64,000 nt of DNA, from contig QFQP01000002.1 of assembly GCA_003243425.1 (NCBI GenBank), positions 124,001 through 188,000 on the forward strand. Direction: 5' to 3'. This DNA comes from Archangium gephyra. Its GTDB lineage: Bacteria; Myxococcota; Myxococcia; Myxococcales; Myxococcaceae. Shown piece after piece: positions 40,043 to 48,188 of the stretch (positions within the stretch are counted from its first letter, which is position 1; each line of letters begins with the position of its first letter). The position numbers and the translations under genes were made by a program. The notes under the pieces were generated by a model. It was not told where the DNA came from and ran no database searches. It saw nothing but the letters and a program-made list of their open reading frames with translations.

Positions 40043-41011
40043 ATGCTTCGCCGCCTCATGGGCGTTCACGGAACCTTCTGTCAGTTGTGCGGCATGCCGA
40101 CGCAGCACGATCACCACGTGCCGACCGCGAGTGGAATGTTGAAGATCTACCGGGGGTCCGCGGGGCCCGGTGGCGGCCACGAATGGGAAGCGGGCGAGAC
40201 GCCGTTTCAATTCAAGCCGCAGCACGACTGGCTCAAAGACGCGGTGGTGTTGCCCTGGGAAGAAGAGCGCGTGCTGCGCGGCACCATCGAAGACGGCGCG
40301 ATGGAAGACGTGCTGGTCTTCGAAGGTGGCGACGACGGGCTCGCGTTTCATCACGCGTGTTGGGAGCTGCAGGGCTCGCCCGGTTCCACAGGGCCCGCGT
40401 TCCGCGCCAACGCAACGCATCAGTGGGCGATCGCCGAGGCGTACCACGAGCAGTTGTTCGACTTCGAAGCGCTGGTGGCCGACGGCAACGAATGGATGCT
40501 CGAAGAACCAGGGCCGGGAACGCGTTCACGCGCGCGCCTCGAGGCGATGTTGAAGATCCCCGAAGCGACGAAGGCCGTGGAGAGCATCGAGGCGTCTGTC
40601 CGCGTGGATCGCGACTGGGCCTGCATCACGTCGCGCACCGAGCAGGGCCGCAAGGGCATCGCGCGCGCGCGCACGTACACGGTCGAGAAGGTCGCCAAGA
40701 CGGGCTACGGCGCGTTGGTGCGGCTCTCGAAGTTCTACGAAGAGCCGCGGCTACCCGGTGCCGAAGAGATGCAGGAGCTGCAGGCCTTCGAACTCGCGTT
40801 GAAGGCTGCGGTCGAGAAGGACGCAGAAGCGATCTTCGTGCTCGCGGCCATCGGCCGGGGCCGCGCCGAGTACCTGAGCTACGCCCGCGACGGAGACAAG
40901 ACGGAGGCCGTGGTCGCCGCCCTGCCCGGCGCCAGCGCGGGAAACCTCGAGGTGACGAATGACCCGAATTGGCAGGAAACACGCCGGGTGATCACCTCAT
41001 TGCGTGGTTAG
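40043..41011 (+). CDS. Hypothetical protein with N-terminal CxxC...HDHH motif, DUF695-like tail
   Basis: A 322-residue protein. A possible metal site, FCQLCGMPTQHDHHVP (residues ~12-27), begins the protein; ATG 40058 (MGVHGTF) is an alternative start. The middle region (EWEAGETPFQFKPQHDWLKD) is unfamiliar; the C-terminal third (DWACITSRTEQGRKGIARAR, YGALVRLSKFYEEPRLPGAE, LAAIGRGRAEYLSYA) resembles the DUF695-type domain found in uncharacterised bacterial proteins, though this is only my recollection of the pattern. Precedes glutaredoxin with 9-base gap. Confidence 0.6.
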   Translation: MLRRLMGVHGTFCQLCGMPTQHDHHVPTASGMLKIYRGSAGPGGGHEWEAGETPFQFKPQHDWLKDAVVLPWEEERVLRGTIEDGAMEDVLVFEGGDDGLAFHHACWELQGSPGSTGPAFRANATHQWAIAEAYHEQLFDFEALVADGNEWMLEEPGPGTRSRARLEAMLKIPEATKAVESIEASVRVDRDWACITSRTEQGRKGIARARTYTVEKVAKTGYGALVRLSKFYEEPRLPGAEEMQELQAFELALKAAVEKDAEAIFVLAAIGRGRAEYLSYARDGDKTEAVVAALPGASAGNLEVTNDPNWQETRRVITSLRG

Positions 41012-41020
41012 GAGACCGCC

Positions 41021-41275
41021 ATGAAAGAAGTCATCGTCTACACGAAGGATGCGTGCCCCTACTGCCGCATGGCCGAGCGGTTTCTCGAAGAGAAACAGAT
41101 CCCCTTCAAGAACATCGACGTCACCGACGACCAGGCCATGCGCGATCAGATCGAAGCACTCAGTGGGCAGCGCACGGTCCCGCAGATCTTCGTGGGTGGT
41201 GAGTCCATCGGCGGCTACTCCGACATGATGAAGCTGCACCAGAAGGGCGAGTTCGAACCCAAGCTCGGCCGCTGA
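41021..41275 (+). CDS. grxC: Glutaredoxin 3-like protein
   Basis: An 84-residue class I glutaredoxin with the CPYC active site (YTKDACPYCRMAERFLEE), the TVP cis-Pro motif (GQRTVPQIFVGGESIGGYSD) and the GG substrate-binding motif, as in GrxC. It reduces disulfides with glutathione. Start ATG 41021 with AGGAG six bases upstream (GGTTAGGAGACCGCC). Confidence 0.95.
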   Translation: MKEVIVYTKDACPYCRMAERFLEEKQIPFKNIDVTDDQAMRDQIEALSGQRTVPQIFVGGESIGGYSDMMKLHQKGEFEPKLGR

Positions 41276-41289
41276 CTTATGCTGCCGGC

Positions 41290-41475
41290 ATGAGCCCGGG
41301 CGCGAAGCTCACGGTGATCATGGCGGGCGCGACGACCATCGTGCTCGCGCTGCGTTGGCTGCTACAGAAGCTCGTCGGCCCACCCCGCGCGAATCGTGAA
41401 GCCAGGCACGAGGGCAGCATGGAAGACATCGACGTGCCGGAGCACGACGGGCCCAGCCACTCCGACCCGGACTGA
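41290..41475 (+). CDS. Small single-pass membrane protein (61 aa)
   Basis: One TM segment (LTVIMAGATTIVLALRWLLQ, residues ~7-26) followed by a charged hydrophilic tail rich in Asp/Glu/His (EDIDVPEHDGPSHSDPD). Follows grxC by 14 bases, probably co-transcribed. No known domain. Its stop abuts the stop of the convergent gene at 41476. Confidence 0.55.
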   Translation: MSPGAKLTVIMAGATTIVLALRWLLQKLVGPPRANREARHEGSMEDIDVPEHDGPSHSDPD

Positions 41476-42051
41476 TTACAGGCGCACGTCGAGCACTGCG
41501 CCCCACTTTTCGGCGAGCGCTCGCAACCGTGCTTCGACCGCCGAGCGCGCTTCCCACGGCAGCGCTTCGTTCGGCATGTAGAACGTGCCTACGTCGGCGA
41601 TCACCCCGCGCATCGACCAACCGAGCGATGGCGCCGTGTGTTCGTCACCCGCATCGCCCGCGAGCATCAACGTCTTCGGCTGCCACCACAGGGTCTGCAG
41701 CACCGGCGTCATCCGCTCCGCGTGTTCGAGCGACGTCACCAGCATGCCGCTGACCGTCTTCGCGTCGATCGCCGCACCGAGCTCGACCGCCTTCGCCTGC
41801 AACGCCATCAACTCCGAGGTGGTTTCGCCGAGCGATGCGCCACCCACCGTGGCCTCGAGCCGCGCGTCCGGCATCGTCAGAAACAGCCCGACCGTCGGCA
41901 CCTCACCAATGGTCTTGAAATGAACCTTCAGCTCGTTCGGCAACAGCGTGGTCAAATAATGCCGCTGTGCGTCAACATCGAGTCGACGGAAATGCGCGAT
42001 GTAAGCCTTCGGATTCACGGCGGCCAGCGCCGGGGTCAGCAACTCACGCAC
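41476..42051 (-). CDS. Hypothetical protein of unknown function
   Basis: A 191-residue soluble protein if translation begins at GTG 42051 (RELLTPALAAVNPKAYIAHF); the GTG at 42102 adds 17 residues of poor quality. Features: DAQRHYLTTLLPNELKVHFK, PTVGLFLTMPDARLEATVGG, TLMLAGDAGDEHTA and VIADVGTFYMPNEALPWEAR. The first part is reminiscent of the DUF2378 (myxococcal TIGR02265) family, which often begins this way, but this is a weak guess. Confidence 0.6.
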   Translation of the reverse strand: MRELLTPALAAVNPKAYIAHFRRLDVDAQRHYLTTLLPNELKVHFKTIGEVPTVGLFLTMPDARLEATVGGASLGETTSELMALQAKAVELGAAIDAKTVSGMLVTSLEHAERMTPVLQTLWWQPKTLMLAGDAGDEHTAPSLGWSMRGVIADVGTFYMPNEALPWEARSAVEARLRALAEKWGAVLDVRL

Positions 42052-42284
42052 GCCGCACCTATCGCCTGTGGCGCACCTGTTTTCAACAACTTGCACCACC
42101 AACGAAATGTCACTTTTCAGAGGGTGCCGAAGCCTCGATCTGCGTGGTACTCATCGAGGCGAGTGCCGGCCCGTTCGCCGTCCTCCCGACACAAGATCCG
42201 AGGCAGCGAAAGCTTCCCGGGGACGTGCTTCGTGAGAGGAAAGCAGAACAGGCCGGCACTCGTTTTTCCTAAGGTTCGCGGCCG

Positions 42285-43262
42285 ATGCGTCGTTGGGCCC
42301 TGCTCCTGTTCTTCACCGGCTGTGCGTCGGGCTTCACGTCCACCATTCACGAGCCGTCGGCGCCGCTGAGCGTTTCTGCCGTCGTCATTCCGCCGGTGCG
42401 TGTGCTGGGAGTGAGTGAAGCGTCGTGGCATCGCTACGAATTGGCGCAACGGCAGGTCGACGTGGCGCTGCGCATGATGGGCGATCGACTCGCAGTCGTC
42501 GGGCCCGCACAGGTGCAGGTTGCTCGCTGGGATGAACCGGGTTGGCTCGGCACCAACGCCCTGCCCGTGTTGACGCGCGCCGGGCTGCCGCCGGCAGAGG
42601 CGCTCGTGCTGCGCGCCACCGCCGAGCAACGAATCACCTCGGGCACCATGGAGCGCGAAGACTCGAAGGGCCTCGCCAAAGGTGGCCGCGCGACGCACGA
42701 GAAGCGGTGGCTCGTCACCGTAGAGCTCATTCATCCCGGCAGCCGTGAAGCGCTCGCCGAGTTCTCGGGCCAGGTGACCGTCGACCCCTTCGCTCCACCG
42801 ACCGGCGAAGAAGAGTTCGACCCCGACTGGCCGATGACGCGCATGCTCGAGAAGCTCACGCGCGAAGCGTTGCTGTTGACGAAGAAGTACCTCGTCGATC
42901 GCAGCGCGGTGAATGACACCGGCCTCACGCTGGCGCTCTCTCCGGCCTTCACCGCCGCGCACCCTGACGCGTCGGCCGCGCAGACCGACGCGCTGCAAGC
43001 CGAGGTGTGGATGCAGGCGCGCGCGCGCTTTCTGTCGCCATGGCTCGACGAGAACACGGCCGCCAAGCTGGCGCGCATGCCGCCGGTGCTCTTCGTGTAC
43101 GCGGCGCCGGGCAACGCCTCGCTGCAGCCGGGCGACATGATTCTTTCCATCGACGGACAACCGCCGCTTCCAGAGGTCCTCGCACGGAAGCGCCTCAACG
43201 GCGTACCGGTGGAGGTCCGTGTAGGCCGCGATGGGAACGAGCGGGACGAGGTCATTCCATGA
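42285..43262 (+). CDS. Lipoprotein with C-terminal PDZ-like module
   Basis: A 325-residue predicted lipoprotein (MRRWALLLFFTGC, Cys13). The N-terminal region has SVSAVVIPPVRVLGVSEASW and HRYELAQRQVDVALRMMGDR, a mixed alpha/beta domain. The final ~65 residues (NASLQPGDMILSIDGQPPLP, VEVRVGRDGNERDEVI) look like a PDZ domain's GDxIxxIDG strand. It precedes the FHA activator by 18 bases. Possibly a sensor or assembly factor; unknown. Confidence 0.65.
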   Translation: MRRWALLLFFTGCASGFTSTIHEPSAPLSVSAVVIPPVRVLGVSEASWHRYELAQRQVDVALRMMGDRLAVVGPAQVQVARWDEPGWLGTNALPVLTRAGLPPAEALVLRATAEQRITSGTMEREDSKGLAKGGRATHEKRWLVTVELIHPGSREALAEFSGQVTVDPFAPPTGEEEFDPDWPMTRMLEKLTREALLLTKKYLVDRSAVNDTGLTLALSPAFTAAHPDASAAQTDALQAEVWMQARARFLSPWLDENTAAKLARMPPVLFVYAAPGNASLQPGDMILSIDGQPPLPEVLARKRLNGVPVEVRVGRDGNERDEVIP

Positions 43263-43280
43263 AAGTAAGGTTGCACCCTG

Positions 43281-44591
43281 ATGGTTGAGACCACCGAGTC
43301 AGTGACGATTCCCGGGGACAGCATCACGCGCGTTCCCATTCGTGAGTGGACGGTGGAGGTCATCGGCGGTCCCGACAAGGGCAAGACGATCTCCGCGCTG
43401 CAGGGGCTGATTCGCGTGGGCAGTGACGAGGGCAACGACCTCGTGCTCACCGACAACACCGTCAGTCGAAAGCACCTCGAGATCGAACGCACCTCGCGCG
43501 GCCTGCTGCTGCGTGATCTGAGCTCGCGCAACGGCACCTTCCTCGCGGGCAGGCTCACGCTGCAGGCCTTCGTCGAACCCGGCGACAAGATCGATCTCGG
43601 CAAGACGCGGCTGACGGTGAAGCAGAAGACGCGCGAGACCGAAGTAGAGCTCGACGGTGGCGAACAGTTCGGCGACCTCGTCGGCATGTCCGAGGCGATG
43701 CGCATCATCTTCGCCGAGCTCCGCCGCGTGACCCGCGAAGACGTCACGCTGCTCATCGAAGGAGAAACCGGCACCGGCAAGGAGCTCGCGGCGCGCGCGG
43801 TGCACGCCTACTCGGTGCGGCGCTTCGGCCCGTTTCGCGTGGTCGACTGCGCGATGTTGTCGGAGCAGACCGCCGAGCGAGAGCTCTTCGGGCCCGACGG
43901 TGCGTTCACCACCGCGCAGGGCGGCATCATCTTCTTCGACGAGATCGGTGAGCTGCCTCCAGCAGTGCAGCCCAAGCTGCTGCGCATTCTCGAAACGAAG
44001 GACCTCGGCAACGGCAAGAAGCTCGACGCGCGCATCATCGCGTCGACCTCGCGCAACCTCGCCGAAGAGGTTCAGCAGCGCCGCTTCCGTCAGGAGCTCT
44101 TCTTCCGCATCGCCATCGCGCGCGTTCGCCTGCCGCCGCTGCGCACGCGGAAGATCGACATTCCCCTGCTGGCGAAGCACCTGGTGAAGGGCCTGTCGAC
44201 GCCGATGGAGTTGTCGCCGCAGATGCTCTCACTGCTCGAGGGTTACGACTGGCCCGGCAACGTGCGTGAGCTGCGCAACGTGCTCGAGCGCGGGGCGTTG
44301 ATGCAGGCCACCGGCAACTCTTCGTGGCTCGAGCTGCTGGTGCCGAGCGACCGCCGGCCCGACCGCAGCACGATGCTCGAGGTGGTGAGCAAGTTGCCGT
44401 ACCACGAGGCCAAAGACCGCGTTCAGAACGACTTCGAGCGGCACTACTTCGCGGAGGTGATGAAGCAGTGCGGCTACGACATCAAGCTCGCGGAAGAGCG
44501 CACGGGGTTGTCGATGCAGTCGCTGTATCGCCTGCTCAAGAAGAGCGGCCTGCGCCTGAAGGACCTCAAGAACGCCGATGGCCTGGGCTGA
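43281..44591 (+). CDS. FHA-domain AAA+ enhancer-binding protein lacking the GAFTGA loop
   Basis: A 436-residue protein. FHA domain at ~30-125 (IRVGSDEGNDLVLTDNTVSR, LSSRNGTFLAGRL). AAA+ domain at ~140-370: Walker A EGETGTGKE, Walker B GGIIFFDEIGE, LFFRIAIARVRLPPLRTR as sensor/Arg finger region, YDWPGNVRELRNVLERG sensor II. A Fis-like HTH ends the protein (GYDIKLAEERTGLSMQSLYR). Between RELFG and the strand GAFTTAQGGIIFFDE, the roughly 14-residue loop carrying GAFTGA is absent, so it probably does not remodel sigma54 directly. It sits with a PDZ lipoprotein and a small-protein/E1 pair. Confidence 0.88.
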   Translation: MVETTESVTIPGDSITRVPIREWTVEVIGGPDKGKTISALQGLIRVGSDEGNDLVLTDNTVSRKHLEIERTSRGLLLRDLSSRNGTFLAGRLTLQAFVEPGDKIDLGKTRLTVKQKTRETEVELDGGEQFGDLVGMSEAMRIIFAELRRVTREDVTLLIEGETGTGKELAARAVHAYSVRRFGPFRVVDCAMLSEQTAERELFGPDGAFTTAQGGIIFFDEIGELPPAVQPKLLRILETKDLGNGKKLDARIIASTSRNLAEEVQQRRFRQELFFRIAIARVRLPPLRTRKIDIPLLAKHLVKGLSTPMELSPQMLSLLEGYDWPGNVRELRNVLERGALMQATGNSSWLELLVPSDRRPDRSTMLEVVSKLPYHEAKDRVQNDFERHYFAEVMKQCGYDIKLAEERTGLSMQSLYRLLKKSGLRLKDLKNADGLG

Positions 44592-44639
44592 GGTCAGCTC
44601 AGCCGGACGTGTCCGTCAGCAGCCACGGGAGGAACGCAC

Positions 44640-44876
44640 ATGGCGATCTTGAACATCACCTACCAGGGCTTGTCGGCTGACTACGGCGTCGAGCTCGACA
44701 CGCAGCTGACTGACGCCGACGTGCGTCGCGTCGCGGTCGAGGTCGTGCGCGCTGGCAACGTGCCCGGCTTGAACCTGCCGCACCTGGCCGACGACGCGTT
44801 CGCCGGCTTCGTGGTCGACCGCATGCAGAACGGTCAGCGCATCTACCTCCGCCCGAAGGTGCCGTTCGGTGCGTGA
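44640..44876 (+). CDS. Small beta-grasp/ubiquitin-like candidate (78 aa)
   Basis: A 78-residue protein, MAILNITYQGLSADYGVELD then QLTDADVRRVAVEVVRAGNV and a C-terminal FVVDRM..RIYLRPKVPFGA. A strand-helix-strand arrangement and co-occurrence with the downstream E1-like ThiF protein (8-base overlap) suggest a ubiquitin-like partner, but the C-terminus is FGA rather than GG. The sequence begins with a good ribosome-binding site (GGGAGGAACGCAC). Not recognised beyond this. Confidence 0.6.
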   Translation: MAILNITYQGLSADYGVELDTQLTDADVRRVAVEVVRAGNVPGLNLPHLADDAFAGFVVDRMQNGQRIYLRPKVPFGA

Positions 44877-45459
44877 GAGGAAGATCGTGTTCTGCGGCGT
44901 TGGGGCGCTGGGCTCCACCGCCGCAGTTCTCTGCCGCAACCTCGACGCATCGCTCGTGTTCGTCGACTTCGACCGCGTCGAGTCGAAGAACCTGCTCGCG
45001 CAGGCCTACGTGAAGCAGTCCGTCGGGAAGAACAAGGCCGAGGCGCTCAAGTTGCAGTTCCTCAACTTCCACGGCGTGAAGGCCGAGTCGTTCGGCGTGC
45101 GTTTGACGACCGGGAACGTCGCGCAGCTCACGAAAGACGCGGCGCTGCTCGTCGACTGCTTCGACAACGCGGCGTCGCGACGGCTGCTCTCGGACCACGC
45201 ACGCGCCGCCGGAATTCCGTTGCTGCACGCGGCGGTCAGCGGCGACGGGACGTTCGGTCTCGTTCGCTGGGACGAACGTTTCACGCCAGACCAGGAAGAC
45301 GTCGCCGGCCAGGCCACGTGTGAAGGCGGCGAGCACCTTCCACTCATCGGCCTGCTCGGCGCGGCCATCGCGCGCACCGTTCAGGACTTTCTGAGGGCCG
45401 GCGTGAAACGCGACTCGATGGTCGGCCTCGCGTCGGTCGCCGTCACTTCGGTGACGTGA
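44869..45459 (+). CDS. ThiF/HesA/MoeB-like E1 adenylyltransferase
   Basis: A 196-residue E1-like protein beginning at GTG 44869 (overlap of 8 bases with the small gene). Rossmann motif IVFCGVGALGSTAAVL, then VFVDFDRVESKNLLAQAYVK, in which the usual NLxRQ Arg is replaced by Ala, KNKAEALKL, LLVDCFDNAASRRLL (Asp for Mg-ATP), and the crossover-loop-like ATCEGGEHLPLIGLLGAAIA with a Cys. Zn CxxC pairs of MoeB/ThiF are absent. It would adenylate the C-terminus of a partner, likely the 78-residue protein. Convergent with the monooxygenase. Confidence 0.85.
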   Translation: MRERKIVFCGVGALGSTAAVLCRNLDASLVFVDFDRVESKNLLAQAYVKQSVGKNKAEALKLQFLNFHGVKAESFGVRLTTGNVAQLTKDAALLVDCFDNAASRRLLSDHARAAGIPLLHAAVSGDGTFGLVRWDERFTPDQEDVAGQATCEGGEHLPLIGLLGAAIARTVQDFLRAGVKRDSMVGLASVAVTSVT

Positions 45460-46720
45460 ACGTCAAATAGGTCATGCACATCTCGTCGTAGCTGCTCTCG
45501 CCCCATGACACGTCGACGGGCTGACGCTGCTGCCCGTTCTCGACAGCCTGATTCTCGGGCGAGTTGTCGTACGTGCAGGTGATGCGCAGCTTGTCGCCCT
45601 GCTTGAGCGTGATGGGCCTCGTGAGCGTGTAGTCACGCTGCCAGTTGAAGTCCCAGTTGGGGTTGTCCAGCACGCACTCCGCGCTGCCGCCCTGGCGAAT
45701 CACTTCCAACTTCACCTGCGTGGCGAGTTGATGCGCGTGCCCCATCGCGCGGTACACGGTCGCCTCTCGGAACGGCTGCGGCACGGCGACTTCGAGCGTC
45801 TGCACCGAGTTCTTCACCCCGGCGGGAATCGCGAGGTTCGGCTTCAGCATCGGGAGGATCTTCGCGGGCGTGAACGAGCCCGCAGGGGCGAACTCGAGCG
45901 ACAACTTCGTCTCGTCGAACGGAGAGACCGACGCGTCGTAGAGCGCGTTCAGGTTGTAGTGAACCTGCACCACCAGCTTGCTGCCGCCGACGAGCGTGAG
46001 CGCGGTGCCGGCGGGAAGTCGATTCGGGTACTGGCCGGGGACCCAACCGGCGATCTGGTTTCGTACCGCGCCTTCGATGCCCACACCTCCTGACTGACAC
46101 GGGTAGCCCAGGCCCGGCGCTGCATCGTCGAGCGCCTGCAACTGCGCGACCTGTTCCGGCGGAACGACGTACGCGAGCAGATGGTGCAGCACGGTGGCAT
46201 TGCCCGGTGTGATCTCGTAGCCGACGACCTGCAGATCATTCACGTTGCCGGGGTCCATGACGAAGCATTGGTAGTTGTCGATGGCGTTCATCTTCCGCAC
46301 GTCGAACGCGCCACCGATGCTCATCGAGACGGCCGCTCGAACCGAAGGGAGCGCCACCGGTTCTGCGTGCTGGGCGTCAGCGTCGTCACCGCGCGGAGCA
46401 CCTTCACTCACCCATTTCGACAACAACGCCTTCTCGTCGTCGGAGAGCCGGAGATCGTTCTGGTACTGGTTACAACTCTTCGCGGCGAAGAACGGCGGCA
46501 TGCGACCACCCTTCACTGCCGCTTCGATCAGCGGCGCCGCGGCGATGACCTGTTCGGGGGTCTCGAAGGCCATCGGTGCGACACCACCTGACGTGTGACA
46601 CCCCTGGCAGGACCGCTCGATGAGCGGCTGCACGTCACGCACGTAGGACGTCTCGGGCTTCGCAGCTGGCGTCGTACAGCCCACGAGAAACACGGCAGCT
46701 GCGACGAGAAGGGAGCGCAT
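45443..46720 (-). CDS. Lipoprotein cytochrome-c/copper type II ascorbate-dependent monooxygenase-like protein
   Basis: A 425-residue exported protein. Leader with lipobox (MRSLLVAAAVFLVGC, Cys15), a c-type haem motif CQGCH at ~37-41, then two PHM/DBM-like copper domains: VLHHLLAYVV (His-His), KLVVQVHYNL (His), RAMGHAHQLATQV (His-x-His) and DEMCMTYLTF (Met) are the copper ligands in proper order. The family couples copper redox to hydroxylation; the substrate is unknown. The haem-copper fusion may pass electrons between. ATG 46720 is chosen. Confidence 0.83.
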   Translation of the reverse strand: MRSLLVAAAVFLVGCTTPAAKPETSYVRDVQPLIERSCQGCHTSGGVAPMAFETPEQVIAAAPLIEAAVKGGRMPPFFAAKSCNQYQNDLRLSDDEKALLSKWVSEGAPRGDDADAQHAEPVALPSVRAAVSMSIGGAFDVRKMNAIDNYQCFVMDPGNVNDLQVVGYEITPGNATVLHHLLAYVVPPEQVAQLQALDDAAPGLGYPCQSGGVGIEGAVRNQIAGWVPGQYPNRLPAGTALTLVGGSKLVVQVHYNLNALYDASVSPFDETKLSLEFAPAGSFTPAKILPMLKPNLAIPAGVKNSVQTLEVAVPQPFREATVYRAMGHAHQLATQVKLEVIRQGGSAECVLDNPNWDFNWQRDYTLTRPITLKQGDKLRITCTYDNSPENQAVENGQQRQPVDVSWGESSYDEMCMTYLTFTSPK

Positions 46721-46808
46721 ACCCGGGTTGAACCCGGCACACGTGCGTCGGTTGCGGGGCCATTTCTGGCGGGCCGCTGACCACGCGCTCAAACCTCCTG
46801 GGAGGACC

Positions 46809-48185
46809 TCACAACGGCACCAGCTTCGGGGCGATCTTCTCGAGCTCGGCGAGGCTGGTCACCGTCACCACCTGACTCACCGCGCGTGAGTAGGCGTTCA
46901 TCTCGCTGTCTCCGAAGTTCCAGTTCGGCTTCGGCTCGTTGCAGATCCAGATCACGCGCTTCGCCTTCCGTTTCAGGTCCTCGAGCGCCCAGACCTGTGG
47001 ATCGTTCCTGTTGTTGCGACCGTCTCCAATGATGAAGACCGTGGTGCGCCGCGTGATGGAGCCCAGCTGGCCGCGCACGAAGGTCACCAACGACTGGCCA
47101 TAGTTGGAATTGGTGTTGATCGAGATCACGCCGCTCTGCAACGCGGCGTCGATCGCCACCTCCGGCTTGACGCCCTTGAAGTGCGAGGTCACTTCGCCGG
47201 TATCGGCCACGAAGATGAAGCTGCGCACGCGCGTGAAGAGCGACTGCAGACTCCACGTGAACAGCAGCATCAGTCGTGACGCATTCCGAACCGAGTCACT
47301 CACGTCACAGAGCACGACGACGTCGGGCCGCTTCGGTCGTCGCGTCTTGAAGTACGGCACCATGGGCACGCCGCCCGAGGTGAGGTTCGCGCGCAGCGTC
47401 TTTCGCGGGTTGAGCTGGCCTCTTCGTTTGCTGCGCTGACGTCGGAGCATGCGCGCCTTCAACTTCTCTGCGAGCGCGCGAACAGCACGTTGGGCGACGT
47501 CGACCTCCTGCTTCGTGAGCGTGTGCAACGCCTTGTCTTCGACGCCGATGCTGGGCTTCTTGAGGCGCGCATCGGACTGACGACGAACTTCGACACGCGC
47601 CGCGTCTTCGATGCGACGCAGTGACTGCGCGAGGTGCTCATTGACGAGTTCCTGGGCACGCGCCGACATGCCGCCACCCGACATCGACCGCGCCAGCCCT
47701 TCGATGTCAGAGCGCATCGACTCGGCCCCGGCGGCGACGACCAACCGTCGACCGAAGAACCCGGTCTGCAACGCGTTCTGAATTCGGGCGTAGTCGAGCT
47801 GTCGTGCGGCCTCGCGGAAGATCTGCGCAAGTCGCGCGCGGTCGGCGTCGAGCGCTGCCCTCGTGAGGTCGTGAAGCTCGCGTTCCTGAAGCGACTTCTC
47901 GAGCACGCGACGGTCTTCCGCAGACAACACCAGCTCGGAAAGAGGGCCTTCGAGCCCGCCCAACGTCTTCGCCGCCGCTGAGAAATAGAAGTCGAACGCC
48001 TTGTCGAAGGTGGCGGCGTCACGCGACCGCTTGCACAGCGTCGCCTTCAAGGTGGCGCGCGTGACCTCGCGTTCGTCGACACCGATCTCGGCGAGCGCGC
48101 GCACCGCATCTTTGGCTTCGCTCAGGGCGACCTTGAGCCCGTTCTGGCGGAGCACTTCGACGAACTCGACGACGCGCGCTTCCAC
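46809..48185 (-). CDS. VWA/CoxE-like protein
   Basis: A 458-residue protein starting at GTG 48185. The N-terminal region (LRQNGLKVALSEAKDAVRAL) matches CoxE-like proteins; the C-terminal third is a VWA domain with the MIDAS motif DVSDS (VVVLCDVSDSVRNASRLMLL) and IIGDGRNNRNDPQVWALEDL. Such proteins often work with MoxR-like AAA+ ATPases in enzyme maturation; no MoxR gene is adjacent. Follows the SUFU-like gene by 3 bases. Confidence 0.82.
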   Translation of the reverse strand: MEARVVEFVEVLRQNGLKVALSEAKDAVRALAEIGVDEREVTRATLKATLCKRSRDAATFDKAFDFYFSAAAKTLGGLEGPLSELVLSAEDRRVLEKSLQERELHDLTRAALDADRARLAQIFREAARQLDYARIQNALQTGFFGRRLVVAAGAESMRSDIEGLARSMSGGGMSARAQELVNEHLAQSLRRIEDAARVEVRRQSDARLKKPSIGVEDKALHTLTKQEVDVAQRAVRALAEKLKARMLRRQRSKRRGQLNPRKTLRANLTSGGVPMVPYFKTRRPKRPDVVVLCDVSDSVRNASRLMLLFTWSLQSLFTRVRSFIFVADTGEVTSHFKGVKPEVAIDAALQSGVISINTNSNYGQSLVTFVRGQLGSITRRTTVFIIGDGRNNRNDPQVWALEDLKRKAKRVIWICNEPKPNWNFGDSEMNAYSRAVSQVVTVTSLAELEKIAPKLVPL

Positions 48186-48188
48186 GGC

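Noticed and set aside
40050..40130. Zinc-finger transcription factor from CxxC...HDHH at 40.07 kb
   Set aside because: Spacing does not fit a known zinc finger; kept only as a possible metal site.
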